Shown piece by piece: positions 43,368 through 52,459 of a stretch of DNA of 64,000 nucleotides. Position 1 is the first letter of the stretch; each line of letters begins with the position of its first letter. The notes below the pieces were generated by a model. The model saw only the letters and a list, made by a program, of their open reading frames with translations, had not been told where the DNA came from and did no database searches. Both the position numbers and the translations under genes were made by a program. Source of the DNA: JBDWFY01 sp965275915 (lineage in GTDB: Bacteria > Pseudomonadota > Alphaproteobacteria > Rhizobiales > Stappiaceae); contig CBDHYI010000003.1 of NCBI GenBank assembly GCA_965275915.1, positions 248,001 to 312,000 of the forward strand. Reading direction: 5' to 3'.

Positions 43368-43979
43368 CTAGAAATTTGACTTCAGGGTGTTTTTTAAATC
43401 AATTGCATTCATTCTTGAGATATATTCTTTCGGGGAAGCATCCAAATAGAAATACAAAGACACAAGAAAGCACTTTTCAATATTTCCAACATTATCCTCT
43501 ATGTAAACGGCGTCTATACGCCCACCGCTCACGGCTGTATCAAAATAATTGCAGCCTTGATCAATTTTAAAATGATCAATATTACTCCTCACCGCAGACC
43601 GGCTCTTGATATCTTCAAAATTCTCTGCTTTGGCAAATACGATTGTCAGCTCATTCCTAAAATCACCCCTGCTGGGTGCTCGATATATTTTCAAGTATCT
43701 GTGATTTCTCGAAATATTTTCCGCCATTCGACGGATGGCTTTGCATCTATCTTGATCGTTTTCTTTTAATTCATCCAAGCAATTCAATAGTATTATAGAA
43801 ACCTGTTGTGTACTGATCGCTCCTTCACTTGAATTCCGATCAGAATTCACTTCACCTTCTGCAGCCAATATTTGATTGTGGGGACCGAAGTACAGCGCAA
43901 GCACTAAAACAAGTGCACCTATTATAACTTTTGACACCTGTGATGCGCGTAAGCATCTAATTGCTAAATTTGATGCCAT
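43368..43979 (-). CDS. AT-rich putative secreted protein of unknown function
   Basis: A 203-residue protein with a probable signal peptide (hydrophobic VIIGALVLVLALYFG, cleavage near Leu-Ala-Ala-Glu at about 40). The mature 160 residues contain four Cys, in LLNCLDEL, DRCKAIRR, GCNYFD and KCFLVSL, which may pair in the periplasm. No known domain was recognised; the alternation of strands with Tyr and Phe looks like a small globular exported protein. It belongs to the same minus-strand AT-rich group as its neighbours. Confidence 0.5.
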   Translation of the reverse strand: MASNLAIRCLRASQVSKVIIGALVLVLALYFGPHNQILAAEGEVNSDRNSSEGAISTQQVSIILLNCLDELKENDQDRCKAIRRMAENISRNHRYLKIYRAPSRGDFRNELTIVFAKAENFEDIKSRSAVRSNIDHFKIDQGCNYFDTAVSGGRIDAVYIEDNVGNIEKCFLVSLYFYLDASPKEYISRMNAIDLKNTLKSNF

Positions 43980-44083
43980 TTAAATTCACTTTTCCTGACA
44001 ATATAAATAATACCAAAACGTGACAATTCTAATATGCCGCAATACTTATATAGCCGCATTTATTCGTGACTAACGTAAGTATA

Positions 44084-44371
44084 TTATCGCTCTTTAGTCA
44101 ACCTCCGATAACATAAATGCCTGGTACAATTTGCCGCTGCAATGAAATGAGAAATAGCGATGTCCGCGCTCAGCGCATGCGGTTCTCTCAGAACCCGCAC
44201 GGCACCGCTGGATGCCTTTCCTGCTGCTGCCACTTGTTTTGAGGAAGGATTTAAAGCACAGCCGGCGAGTGCCATAGATCCCAACAAACAGGGCAAAGCG
44301 TGTTTCTTATTTCCCCTTCCCACCGCTGTCGTCAAAAATCTACCATAGTGCGAGTAAACCTCTTGCATCAA
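44084..44371 (-). CDS. possible small lipoprotein
   Basis: A 95-residue frame with a lipobox-like segment, Met-Ala-Leu-Ala-Gly-Cys, preceded by hydrophobic residues near residue 35-38; the real start may lie at one of the internal Met codons. The remaining part is alanine-rich, with two further Cys. It is GC-richer than its neighbours. It may be a genuine small lipoprotein or a remnant; no homology was recognised. Confidence 0.35.
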   Translation of the reverse strand: MMQEVYSHYGRFLTTAVGRGNKKHALPCLLGSMALAGCALNPSSKQVAAAGKASSGAVRVLREPHALSADIAISHFIAAANCTRHLCYRRLTKER

Positions 44372-45113
44372 CCCATAGGGGATTTATCGAGCTGGACAGC
44401 GGTGCCGAGCTGGATAGACAAAAAGGGTGGTAAGCATTGATGGTACAGAAAATCGTGTTGCGTCCGATGCAAGGAAGAAGAGGGTACCCCGGCTTCGCCG
44501 ACCAGGCTGTCATGAAACCGAGCCCGGCCTTCGGCACGGTCTCGGTCGTGCGGCGTCCATCCTTGGCGCGGGCGCGCTCAAGCGCGCGAGAAGGCGACCG
44601 GATCGGCGGCGCCCTCGGTCCCGGTTTCGCGCTGCTCAACCTCCTGCGGGGGCGCTGTTCACCCCGATCCGGCCAGACACTCGGTCCCGCCACGGCGCCG
44701 GCGGCCTCACCCCGCACTGCGGGCGCCGGCTGGGGCTCCTGCGGGTGTCCATTGTTTGCTTGATGATCGGTCTTGAGGGACCGATCAGGATCGTCCGGGC
44801 ACATATAGTGAATGACCTGTGAACCGGCCAGACAGTCCGGTGCCTATCTGAGCCAATCGCCACGCAGACGTCCGCTACGACGGCATCCCCAATGAGATCG
44901 GAGTTTTGCTGAATTTTATCTTCCGAAGCAGTGATCCCATCAAATTGAAAACCCGAGCGTGTGACACTTCGGACAAAAATGTTTGCTTGGCTATCCTTGT
45001 AATCGGCCTTGCCAATACTCATCATTTCCATCGTTCGTGATTGCCTCAAAGACTTTCTTTTGTGTTGCATTTAACGTGAGCATCGGCCTCTCCGAAATAA
45101 CCTCAATCTGAAT
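44372..45113. other. gap containing direct repeat copy 1
   Basis: About 740 bp without a supported gene. It contains direct-repeat copy 1 (44475-44761). A minus-strand frame at 44636-45070 runs from AT-rich DNA straight into the repeat and has no ribosome site, so it looks like a broken or spurious frame. Confidence 0.4.
44475..44761. repeat. 285-bp direct repeat, copy 1
   Basis: Nearly identical to 46717-47001, in the same orientation: after AAGAAGAGGG and a diverged first 70 bases, the rest to TTGTTTGCTT is almost base-for-base the same. It is GC-rich and codes for nothing convincing in any frame. The copies start and stop sharply. Confidence 0.9.
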
Positions 45114-45920
45114 TTATTTTGTTGAATTCACGACTTTCCATCGCTCTATTAACGTCTCAAGTGTTTCGACGATCACCATGTGATATTTTATTGCATCAAC
45201 CGGCACCGCAAGCCGTCCAAAGAGGTTTAGATTCTTCAGAACCAAATACGAGAAACAGACTCTATTCCCGTGCCAACTGATATCCAGAACGCGCCTGCTG
45301 CATCGAATTAATAGAGAATAGCCATTTGTTTTCTTGTAATAATATGAAGAAGAACGAATATTGAGCACGTTTATATGTAGAGTATTGTCGTAAACTACTT
45401 GCTCATCAAATAGTTTAACAATATTTTTGAATCTTCGGTCTGCATCAAATCGGGTTGGTGGCGACCCTTCAAAGTATTGAAGTTGGTTCGCTTGTATGAG
45501 CCATTCGTCGGCTCGTGGCGTGGGTCTGCCCTTTTCAGCAGGTTGAAGCTTCCATCGAATACTGTGATCTTCCTCAGGCGCCTTGCCGTCGGGAATCCAG
45601 TATTGAATGGAAAGCCAAGGATAGTTGTCTCGTATGCAGCCAGGAAGATAAGGGCTCGGCCGGCCCAAAAAGTACTCCCATGGCACTGCAAACTGATCCG
45701 GGCCAAGGTCAACGAGAAACGGCCTTTGAGGATCCAAAAGCTTTCTGCCTGGACCCATGGGCTCCACTTGCTGTTCGCTGCAAAGAGCGTCACTTTCTGC
45801 AACTTCATCGCTTAACGGACGGGTCTGCGCGTTGGCCCCCAGTGGCTGCACGAATGCGAGTAGACAGAACAAGACCCGATACAAAAAAAAGTCGATGGCA
45901 AGAAGCCTTTGCAGCGGCAT
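45114..45920 (-). CDS. putative exported protein of unknown function
   Basis: A 268-residue protein with an N-terminal signal (VLFCLLAFVQPLGANAQ, cleavage after Ala-Asn-Ala). The mature part has Trp- and Pro-rich stretches (LSIQYWIPDG, DEWLIQAN) and Arg-Cys and Tyr-rich segments near the end. No known domain was recognised. It lies between the repeat copies on the minus strand, 37 bp downstream of the next gene (45958-46359), so the two may be one operon. Confidence 0.6.
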   Translation of the reverse strand: MPLQRLLAIDFFLYRVLFCLLAFVQPLGANAQTRPLSDEVAESDALCSEQQVEPMGPGRKLLDPQRPFLVDLGPDQFAVPWEYFLGRPSPYLPGCIRDNYPWLSIQYWIPDGKAPEEDHSIRWKLQPAEKGRPTPRADEWLIQANQLQYFEGSPPTRFDADRRFKNIVKLFDEQVVYDNTLHINVLNIRSSSYYYKKTNGYSLLIRCSRRVLDISWHGNRVCFSYLVLKNLNLFGRLAVPVDAIKYHMVIVETLETLIERWKVVNSTK

Positions 45921-45957
45921 GATCAGATAACCTTATGTAAAGTATTGATATTTTCGC

Positions 45958-46359
45958 CTACAGGGCAATTCCGATACCTCTAAGGCGCTTCCCGCAACAT
46001 CCAATGAACTGGAAAGAATTATAGTGGGTACCGCCGTCTGCTGATTCAGATACCGGAAGAACGACCTCGATACCGAATACAGCCCGTCCAATCAGGCGAT
46101 TGATCAAGGGTGAACTCTGAAGCTGATCATTCCACGCGATAAAGGAACAACAGTCCGGGTTTGAGCGATAGTAGGCTTCGGCTTGTTCTTCCGTCGACGC
46201 AACATCTTTTGCGCCCGAGCTTCCCGCTGTGTAGAGGATTGCTGTGACTATAAGCTCCTCATCAGACAGATAGCGCAGCTGCTTCCAGCAAAAGCCAGTC
46301 GCATTCAATACTAAAACCACAAGTAGAGCGACCAGGCCGACGTATTTTGCGAATCTCAT
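45958..46359 (-). CDS. small exported or membrane-anchored protein of unknown function
   Basis: A 133-residue protein with an N-terminal hydrophobic helix (YVGLVALLVVLVLNATGF) that is either an uncleaved anchor or a signal peptide. The soluble part has paired Cys motifs (Cys-Cys in NPDCCSF and IGCCGKR), suggesting disulfides or metal binding outside the cytoplasm. It is the upstream gene of a probable pair with 45114-45920. Function is unknown. Confidence 0.6.
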   Translation of the reverse strand: MRFAKYVGLVALLVVLVLNATGFCWKQLRYLSDEELIVTAILYTAGSSGAKDVASTEEQAEAYYRSNPDCCSFIAWNDQLQSSPLINRLIGRAVFGIEVVLPVSESADGGTHYNSFQFIGCCGKRLRGIGIAL

Positions 46360-47029
46360 ATAAAACGAGCCATCGTATACAAGAAATTCCCTATAATTAT
46401 CAAATTTTTACATTAGCTGGTGAGCGGCTACGGGTTGGATTATAGGATCAAAAAACCCAGACGGTTCAATTGTCATTTTTGACAACTCACGAAAATATCA
46501 CAAGTCATTGGTGTATCCGGAGATAGAGAACAAATACGCCCTTTCGAGCGTATGGGCCGGATTTGAATAATTCACAGCATGCCAGCGAACTCCATTGCAA
46601 CCAAAGGTCGGACCACGCACAATTCTGGTTTTCCATTGGGCCGATTGCCTGCGAATGCGGCCGTGGAGGGTGAGGCTGTGTTCAGGGTGCTTGTCCGAGG
46701 CAATCGTTCAAAAGTTAAGAAGAGGGCGCCCCGGCTTCGCCGACCAGGCTGTCGTGAACGAGCTCGGCCTTCGGAACGGTCTCGGCCGTGCGGTGTCCAT
46801 CCTTGGCGCGGGCGCGCTCAAGCGCGCGAGAAGGCGACCGGATCGGCGGCGCCCTCGGTCCCGGTTTCGCGCTGCTCAACCTCCTGCGGGGGCGCTGTTC
46901 ACCCCGATCCGGCCAGACACTCGGTCCCGCCACGGCGCCGGCGGCCTCACCCCGCACTGCGGGCGCCGGCTGGGGCTCCTGCGGGTGTCCATTGTTTGCT
47001 TTATGGACGACGTGTTCCCGGGGAGGTCG
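46360..47029. other. gap containing direct repeat copy 2
   Basis: About 670 bp. The first 350 bp seem non-coding and could carry the promoter for the minus-strand pair ending at 46359; the rest is direct-repeat copy 2 (46717-47001), which runs directly into the DUF2493 remnant. Confidence 0.4.
46717..47001. repeat. 285-bp direct repeat, copy 2
   Basis: The partner of 44475-44761, about 2.2 kb apart. It differs by a handful of substitutions and a two-base length change near its left part. It is followed 28 bp later by the broken DUF2493 copy. Confidence 0.9.
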
Positions 47030-47195
47030 GCGCGAGAACGAGGTTCATTGCCCGGATGGAACACGGATCGCTTTCGCCGGCGGAGCGGAGGCGCAAGACC
47101 ACAGTGCCATTTGGGCTGTGCTTGATGGCATCACTGAAAATCTGGTCGACAAGGCGAAAAAACTGGGTATTCCAATCAAAAGGATCGGGGCCTGA
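47030..47195 (+). pseudogene. internally deleted copy of the DUF2493 C-terminal domain
   Basis: It reads RENEVHCPDGTRIAFAGG, then DHSAIWAVLD, then jumps to GITENLVDKAKKLGIPIKRI and the same stop region as the full gene at 32114-33028. About 70 codons (the part between WAVLD and GITEN of the intact gene) are missing, and there is no start. Bases after the stop are also shared for a few positions. It is a decayed duplicate. Confidence 0.9.
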
Positions 47196-47367
47196 GGCCC
47201 CTCCAGAATGCGCAGTCATATGATACGCATTCTTTCGGCAGATACTGCGCCGGTCAAACATGGTCTTTGAAGCAATAAACCAGGCAAGAATAGAATAGAG
47301 TTTTGACATTGGAGCAACAATTGATGACTGATAAACTCAAGGTTGTAGTGCTTGCGGAGACAGGCCA

Positions 47368-47814
47368 ATGATACTCGATGCGAATTTGCTTCAGGCGGTA
47401 GAAGAGCAAATCGTGCTTGATGCAAAGGTGATCGTGGAACGATTGCGGCGCGCTACGCGGCGAACCGGTGATGATCAACTCGACATGGATGTCGCGGATG
47501 TGTTCGAGCCTGTCGAACCGATGCCCGGCAGGGTTCTCAGCGATGAGGAAATCAACCGTCTCGGTATTTCTGTCCGGGGATGGCATTTGTTCGCCGAACG
47601 CGGATCCGAACTTGTCGGCGCCACGCGGATCCACATGCCCCTCGACCATCCGGAGTTTCAGCTGCATGTCAGCGCATGCGCCCGGAAGCTTTCGCGCACC
47701 TGCTTCGGTGCGGAGGCCGGGGCCGATTGCGGCATCTTCGCGGCCGAGCACTACAACCGGCGTTTGCTGAGCCGGCATCCGGTTTCGCAGTTCATCGAAT
47801 GGTCGGTTCGGTGA
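47368..47814 (+). CDS. conserved hypothetical protein of mobile elements
   Basis: A 148-residue protein with ATG at 47368 after a GGAGACAGG site. The N-terminus is helical, followed by an acidic part and then a middle motif region with HLFAERGSEL and HVSACARKLSRTCFGAEAG. The two Cys and His residues could bind metal, but no family function is known to me. It lies upstream of the SSB-like and DUF736 genes in the cluster of transfer and maintenance genes, where similar uncharacterised proteins are often found. Confidence 0.55.
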   Translation: MILDANLLQAVEEQIVLDAKVIVERLRRATRRTGDDQLDMDVADVFEPVEPMPGRVLSDEEINRLGISVRGWHLFAERGSELVGATRIHMPLDHPEFQLHVSACARKLSRTCFGAEAGADCGIFAAEHYNRRLLSRHPVSQFIEWSVR

Positions 47815-47944
47815 CCCGTAACATCTCCGGGGATGATGACAGGAAATGCGCTGAGCAGGGCGTCACGTGGCGTCCAAAGATCGCGGATGCGTTCGACGTC
47901 TATGTCACCCTTGTCCAAGTCATCGTTTCCGCTAGACTTCGCGC

Positions 47945-48283
47945 ATGAGTGGTTCTTTTACCTGGAGCGCAATCGTTCGCATCGGCAGCATCAACGCGTA
48001 TAAGAAAGCGACGACCATAACCGTTGTGCACGAATATGCCACCAAGGATGATCGCGGTTCTTGGAAGACCGTGCCCGTGTGGAACACTGTGGTGTGTTTC
48101 AAGCCGCCCTTGCGCAAACTGCTTGAATCGAAGCTTGCCGAAGGAGACCTGGTTCACATGACTGGAACCGTTCGCACCAAAACCCTGGAAGACCAGCGCG
48201 AAGAAACGTGGCGGACGGTCGATCTGGTCGTGTCCTCATTCGATCTGTTGCAAAAGCACCTTCGTGGCCCGGACGAGGGTTGA
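47945..48283 (+). CDS. single-stranded-DNA-binding-protein-like (OB-fold) protein
   Basis: A 112-residue OB-fold protein. It starts with a strand around FTWSAIVRIGSI, then WKTVPVWNTVVCF, KLAEGDLVHMTGTVRT and WRTVDLVVSSFDLL, which match the pattern of SSB N-terminal domains. It lacks the acidic C-terminal tip of housekeeping SSB, so it is either a plasmid SSB variant or a related OB protein. It probably coats single-stranded DNA during replication or conjugal transfer. The start at 47945 has a weak ribosome site. Confidence 0.8.
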   Translation: MSGSFTWSAIVRIGSINAYKKATTITVVHEYATKDDRGSWKTVPVWNTVVCFKPPLRKLLESKLAEGDLVHMTGTVRTKTLEDQREETWRTVDLVVSSFDLLQKHLRGPDEG

Positions 48284-48792
48284 TCCGGCAAACAGTGTGA
48301 GCGGATCGGCGGTCATCGGCGACGTAACGTTGCGACGCTGAAGGGTCCTGAGAACCGCTGCACATGCCTTTGTGCCGATGCGGTATCCTCGTTCGGGTGC
48401 GTCGTCTGCGTCCCGCATTCCGTCCGAAACTGGTCATCAAGCAGCCGATGTTTTCCCTTCTGCGTCGTCTGCCGGGACGGTGTGCCTGGCTGTTTGTCGT
48501 CCGCTGAGTTGGCGCGTTCCTGAGCGGGTGCCAATTGCAGCGGGTGTCGTTGGCCTTCGTTCATGGACAAGACGCATTCCTCACGCGAGCGATGCCGGCA
48601 GAGACCGTTTCCTGATTAGCAAACCTTGCATGGCTGCTCCACGACGCAATGTCGAAAAGCACGACCGTGTCCTCGCCCTTGCTGGCTGCGGTCCGCACCA
48701 CCCGAGCGTTTCTCGTTGCCTCCTGTCGCGATCGCCACGCCAACGGATGCCCATCAGGAAATGGTTCCTGACAGCACAAAGAGGAATTCATC
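48284..48792. other. 500-bp gap before the DUF736 gene
   Basis: No convincing gene; the open frames on both strands look like random Arg/Ser/Pro-rich translations. It probably holds the DUF736 promoter. No strong repeat or hairpin was noticed, though a replication or transfer function cannot be excluded. Confidence 0.35.
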
Positions 48793-49143
48793 ATGTCCAC
48801 CAAACTTGCAACGCTCACGCTCAATAACAACGGTAATTATGTCGGTACACTCACCACCATGGCACTCCGCAAGCAGATCAGGGTCGTACCCAACGAGCGA
48901 GCCGGCGATGGGAACCAGCCGGACTGGCGGATCACCACCAACAACGGCTACGAGCTTGGCGCGGCCTGGGAGCGCGTGTCTGAGAACACCGGCAATGCCT
49001 ACCTGTCGGTCAGGCTCGCAGCGCCGGAGCTGGGTTCGTTCGCGATTTACGCAAACATTGTCGCCCTTGATGAGGTCGGCGACGACGACGTGACGCATCT
49101 GATGCTCTGGTCAGCCCGCGAACCGGCTGCCGAGGCAGCCTGA
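48793..49143 (+). CDS. DUF736-family protein
   Basis: A 116-residue protein of the DUF736 family, small beta-rich proteins conserved on alphaproteobacterial plasmids and ICEs. Features are an opening Met-Ser-Thr-Lys...LTLNNNGNYVGTLTTM, a central NERAGDGNQPDWRIT, and a final strand pair with YLSVRLAAPELGSFAIYANI. A GAGGAATTC ribosome site precedes the ATG. The role is unknown, but the family travels with transfer and replication genes. A perfect hairpin follows its stop. Confidence 0.9.
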   Translation: MSTKLATLTLNNNGNYVGTLTTMALRKQIRVVPNERAGDGNQPDWRITTNNGYELGAAWERVSENTGNAYLSVRLAAPELGSFAIYANIVALDEVGDDDVTHLMLWSAREPAAEAA

Positions 49144-49152
49144 TCCCGAGAC

Positions 49153-49178
49153 GAATGGCGGGCAAGAACCCGCCATTC
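49153..49178 (+). terminator. hairpin after the DUF736 gene
   Basis: A perfect 10-bp stem, GAATGGCGGG with CCCGCCATTC, with a six-base CAAGAA loop, 10 bp after the stop. It lacks a T-run, so it may terminate with Rho or stabilise the 3' end. Confidence 0.6.
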
Positions 49179-49430
49179 GCCCTGTCGTGATCGTTCTGCC
49201 AATCCAAGCTCAAACTGGAAAGCGGTAACCCAAGCTGTCTGATCCCTTTTTGAGCGATTTCTGCCGGTGCCGCGGAAACGGCGAACGCGGTGCGGATCAG
49301 GCACATGCAGAAATTGTCCTGGCGTGACAAGAACGGGTCCGCACTGTAGTCTTGCGGACACTCATTCAAGCAGCGCAGAAGAGAAACAGCTACCCAGAGG
49401 TTGCGGGAGAGATCATTGGGCAATGTGGAA

Positions 49431-49844
49431 ATGATAGAGGAGGCGGCCCAGGAATTCGATACAAGCTATGTCGTTTTTTTCGAGTCGACTCCGGATCCGG
49501 CGGTCCTGAAGCCTAACCAGGTCGGCGTCAATAACCGGGTGTTCAATCAATTGAAACTGCACTTCAAGCGGATCCGGCACAACAGCGCCTACCGGATCCT
49601 TGCCGATTGCTGTCAGGATATTGGCGACGAGGGCCGGCTCGGTTCTGTGGAAGACAGCGCCCGGCGCCTGGAGATTCATGTTACAACCATCACACGCTGG
49701 CGCACGAAGTTTGCCGATGCGGGTTTGCTTGTCCGCTTGAACGGCAACGGTGCTTACAGCGTGTCGCCAAAGGTCGCCGTGCGCATCGGAGCCGACGGCA
49801 AGCCGATCAAGGCGCGGCGAAAGAAGAACCACTTTCAGTTCTGA
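49431..49844 (+). CDS. winged helix-turn-helix protein, possibly a replication or transcription regulator
   Basis: A protein of about 137 residues (starting at ATG 49431; a TTG at 49416 with a better ribosome site is also possible). The first half resembles the winged helix of plasmid regulators, and the second carries a typical HTH (SVEDSARRLEIHVTTITRWRTKFADAGLLVRL), followed by a basic tail (KARRKKN). No specific family was recognised. It could be a replication-control protein because no other rep candidate is seen; this is weak. Confidence 0.5.
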   Translation: MIEEAAQEFDTSYVVFFESTPDPAVLKPNQVGVNNRVFNQLKLHFKRIRHNSAYRILADCCQDIGDEGRLGSVEDSARRLEIHVTTITRWRTKFADAGLLVRLNGNGAYSVSPKVAVRIGADGKPIKARRKKNHFQF

Positions 49845-50065
49845 GCAATGGCACCAAGTCAGCGACAGCAAGATCGAGGTGGTAAGAGATCGGCTGCGCA
49901 TGGACAGTGTAGCTCAAACGCAATGTGATGATCGTCGAGCTTGCTCGCGGCGCTCGTCCGATCCCGGCGATGACCACTCGCTGATGAGATTATTCCTTTT
50001 AATCTAATCAAAATACGTTTATATGTGATTGGAATATGCCGTATATTCGGCTCAGGAGGCCCCTC

Positions 50066-51652
50066 ATGGCTTATATCTGGGAAACCGATGCTTGGCCCAA
50101 TATGACCTATGACGCCAGAGCTCTGCAGCGTGTCTTTGAGCAGGTCACGGGCAAGGCCGGTGAGCTGGCAGGCCTGCGCGAAAGCCTGTCCGAATCAGAA
50201 CAGTTCGACACCTTCGTGCGGGAGGTCTCGGCCGAAAGCGTCAATTCTTTTGCGATCGAAGGCGAGGTTCTGGATCCGGAGGAGATGACGCAGTCGCTGA
50301 TCGCATCCCTGCGGGATCGCGACGGCAAGGCGGCGGCCGGAAACTATCGTGGGGTCGCCGAGGTGATGCTCGATGCGCGCGAAACTGCGCAGCCGCTCAC
50401 CGTGGCACGCCTCAATGACTGGCATGCGCAGCTGTTTCGCAATGAACGATTCATGAAGGATGTCGGCCGGCTTCGCCGAGAGGACATGCAGGTTGTGACA
50501 GTGAAGCAAGGAGAGGTCAGAGAAATTCACTTTGAAGCGCCGCCGCCCGAGCGTTTGCAGAGGGAGATGGAAAGGCTTGTCGACTGGATCGGCCGAACAG
50601 GGCCTGATGGGCCCGACGCTGAGGCCTACGCCACGCCGGCGCGCGCCGCGATCGGCCACCTTTGGTTCGAGACCATACATCCTTATTCCGACGGCAATGG
50701 CCGAATCGGTCGGGCGGTCGCGGATTACATCGCCTCCCAGGAACTGGTTTTCAGGCAGGCGCCGTTCAGTCTGTCACGCGCAATCCAGGAGGACAAGGAT
50801 CGTTACTACGGCGCGCTTCAGGCGGCACAGTCCACCATAGCCCGCGATGGCGCACTTGATGTCACACCGTTCATTTCCTGGTTTGCCAGCGCCATGGAAC
50901 GGGGGATCGAGCTCGCCGCCCAGGAAGCCCGGTACATTCACAACAGGAACAGGTTCTTTGAACGGCATGAGGGCTTGCTGAACGAACGGCAGGAAAAAGC
51001 CCTCAGGCGGGTTTTCCGGGAAGGACCGAAACGGCTGGCGCAGGGACTGTCCTCGAAGCCGTACCGGCGCATGACCGGCGCCTCCTCGGCAACGGCGACA
51101 CGGGATCTGAATGACCTTGCCGAAAAAGGCGTGTTGCGGCGGACAGAACAGGGCGGCCGCAGCACGGCGTATGACATCGTTTTTGATGCAGAGCGGACCG
51201 TCGGGTTTGCAAGACGGTTTCATCAACTTGCGCAACAAGCAGGTCTTGCCACTGAGCCCGGTATAAGCCCGGATGCGGTCATCGACCCCGCCGGCTTCAA
51301 CCGCGGCTTAACCAGGGTCGAGGCCGCGGTCGTCGAACATGCCAGGTCGGTTTATCTGCAGAAGGCAGACAACCGCGAGCGCGTGTTCGACGTTGTCCGG
51401 CCGCAAGACCGCGTCGATGGGACCCTTCTTGGCAAGAACAGCCGGCACTACATGGTCGGGACATCGGCGAAAGTTCTGGTCGGTAATGCCGATGATCTTC
51501 CCGCATCAGCGGTCATCGGCAAAAAGGTGAATTTCGAGGGCCGCACGTCGGTCCAGCCTCCGGATCTCGATAAGGCGCAAGCCATCGGCAGGCAGGGTGA
51601 TGCAACCCGTCCCAGGGGTCCGGATAAATCGCTTGGCATTGAACGCGACTAG
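50066..51652 (+). CDS. Fic-family protein with DUF4172-like start
   Basis: A 528-residue protein. The N-terminus (AYIWE) matches DUF4172, which precedes some Fic domains. An inhibitory-helix motif Ser-Phe-Ala-Ile-Glu-Gly-Glu (class II type, [S/T]xxxE[G/N]) is at about 60-66. The catalytic Fic motif is HPYSDGNGRIGR at about 204-215; its His accepts AMP in most family members. A C-terminal part (about 440-528) has an unknown domain rich in Gly and Lys, with the segment DGTLLGKNSRHYMVGTSA. The start at 50066 follows AGGAGG. Fic proteins AMPylate targets and can act as toxin-antitoxin units or as conjugation-linked effectors. Confidence 0.9.
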   Translation: MAYIWETDAWPNMTYDARALQRVFEQVTGKAGELAGLRESLSESEQFDTFVREVSAESVNSFAIEGEVLDPEEMTQSLIASLRDRDGKAAAGNYRGVAEVMLDARETAQPLTVARLNDWHAQLFRNERFMKDVGRLRREDMQVVTVKQGEVREIHFEAPPPERLQREMERLVDWIGRTGPDGPDAEAYATPARAAIGHLWFETIHPYSDGNGRIGRAVADYIASQELVFRQAPFSLSRAIQEDKDRYYGALQAAQSTIARDGALDVTPFISWFASAMERGIELAAQEARYIHNRNRFFERHEGLLNERQEKALRRVFREGPKRLAQGLSSKPYRRMTGASSATATRDLNDLAEKGVLRRTEQGGRSTAYDIVFDAERTVGFARRFHQLAQQAGLATEPGISPDAVIDPAGFNRGLTRVEAAVVEHARSVYLQKADNRERVFDVVRPQDRVDGTLLGKNSRHYMVGTSAKVLVGNADDLPASAVIGKKVNFEGRTSVQPPDLDKAQAIGRQGDATRPRGPDKSLGIERD

Positions 51653-51734
51653 GGAAGGGTGATTTCTGACATTCGGTGCGCAATACATGAACTCACAAAC
51701 TGCGGACGAAGCTGACGTTGAGTCTCTATTGCGG

Positions 51735-52292
51735 CTAGTCGCTCAGTTTACCAGTTTCTGATTTGTACCAAGAGACAAATGTTTCACTTACCTCCTTAGC
51801 TGAAGAGTTAAGATCGATAGCTGCCTGGTAAGATTCGAGGCGACTAAATGATAGCCGTCCTCTTTCATACCGGTCTATGCCGTATGTTCTCCAAGGGTCA
51901 AGTTCTTTGTCTCTTTCAGCAGGGCCGCGGCCCTTACCTGCGGCGTAGTCATCAAAATGCTCGATCATGTTTCTGATCGCCTTTAGCTGATGGATACCAC
52001 CATCGACGAATTGGCCATCGAATGTTTCCAGTGCTCTATTCGCGTCCTCTTGAATGTGCGGGATTTTTGTCAACGTGCTGATTGATGTTCGAAATAGCCA
52101 CAGACGGATAAAGAAGTTCTCCCAACAATAATCAAGCTCACTCAGAGCTTCTTGTTCAATTGACATATCCTCAAATGCTCTCCAAGAGAGCACAAGCATG
52201 TTCCACGCGTGTGTCTTGCGTGGCTTATAGTAATTCCAGATTAGGCACTGTTCCTCGGCATTCAAAACATTCACTCCCCTAAGCTGTCTCAT
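51735..52292 (-). CDS. hypothetical protein with HEPN-like R-x4-H motif
   Basis: A 185-residue helical protein (with the chosen start, MRQLRG; the frame is open further upstream). The segment AIRNMIEH, Arg107 and His112, has the R-x4-H spacing of HEPN-domain RNases, within a helix followed by a charged loop, as in that superfamily. The rest is not recognised. It lies convergent to the Fic gene and upstream of nothing obvious. It could be a HEPN toxin or a defence-linked RNase, or an unrelated helical protein. Confidence in the family is low, though the frame has reasonable coding character. Confidence 0.45.
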   Translation of the reverse strand: MRQLRGVNVLNAEEQCLIWNYYKPRKTHAWNMLVLSWRAFEDMSIEQEALSELDYCWENFFIRLWLFRTSISTLTKIPHIQEDANRALETFDGQFVDGGIHQLKAIRNMIEHFDDYAAGKGRGPAERDKELDPWRTYGIDRYERGRLSFSRLESYQAAIDLNSSAKEVSETFVSWYKSETGKLSD

Positions 52293-52459
52293 TGCAGCAG
52301 AGCTGCAAAAAATCGTCAACTTTGGGCTCTTTCTGGGCTTTCGCAGGATAGAGAATGAACTCACAAAACTCCTGAAGAGTTGCCAGGTGTTACATTTCCA
52401 ACATTTGCACTGTGAAGACGATTCCATGAAACCGGAACATCAGGATCGCAAATGGGCCG

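Noticed and set aside
44636..45070. Minus-strand frame of 144 codons
   Set aside because: It runs from AT-rich DNA into the non-coding direct repeat, has no ribosome site and no recognisable product.
48313..48827. Several open frames in the gap before the DUF736 gene
   Set aside because: Low-complexity Arg/Ser/Pro translations on both strands, no ribosome sites and no family resemblance.
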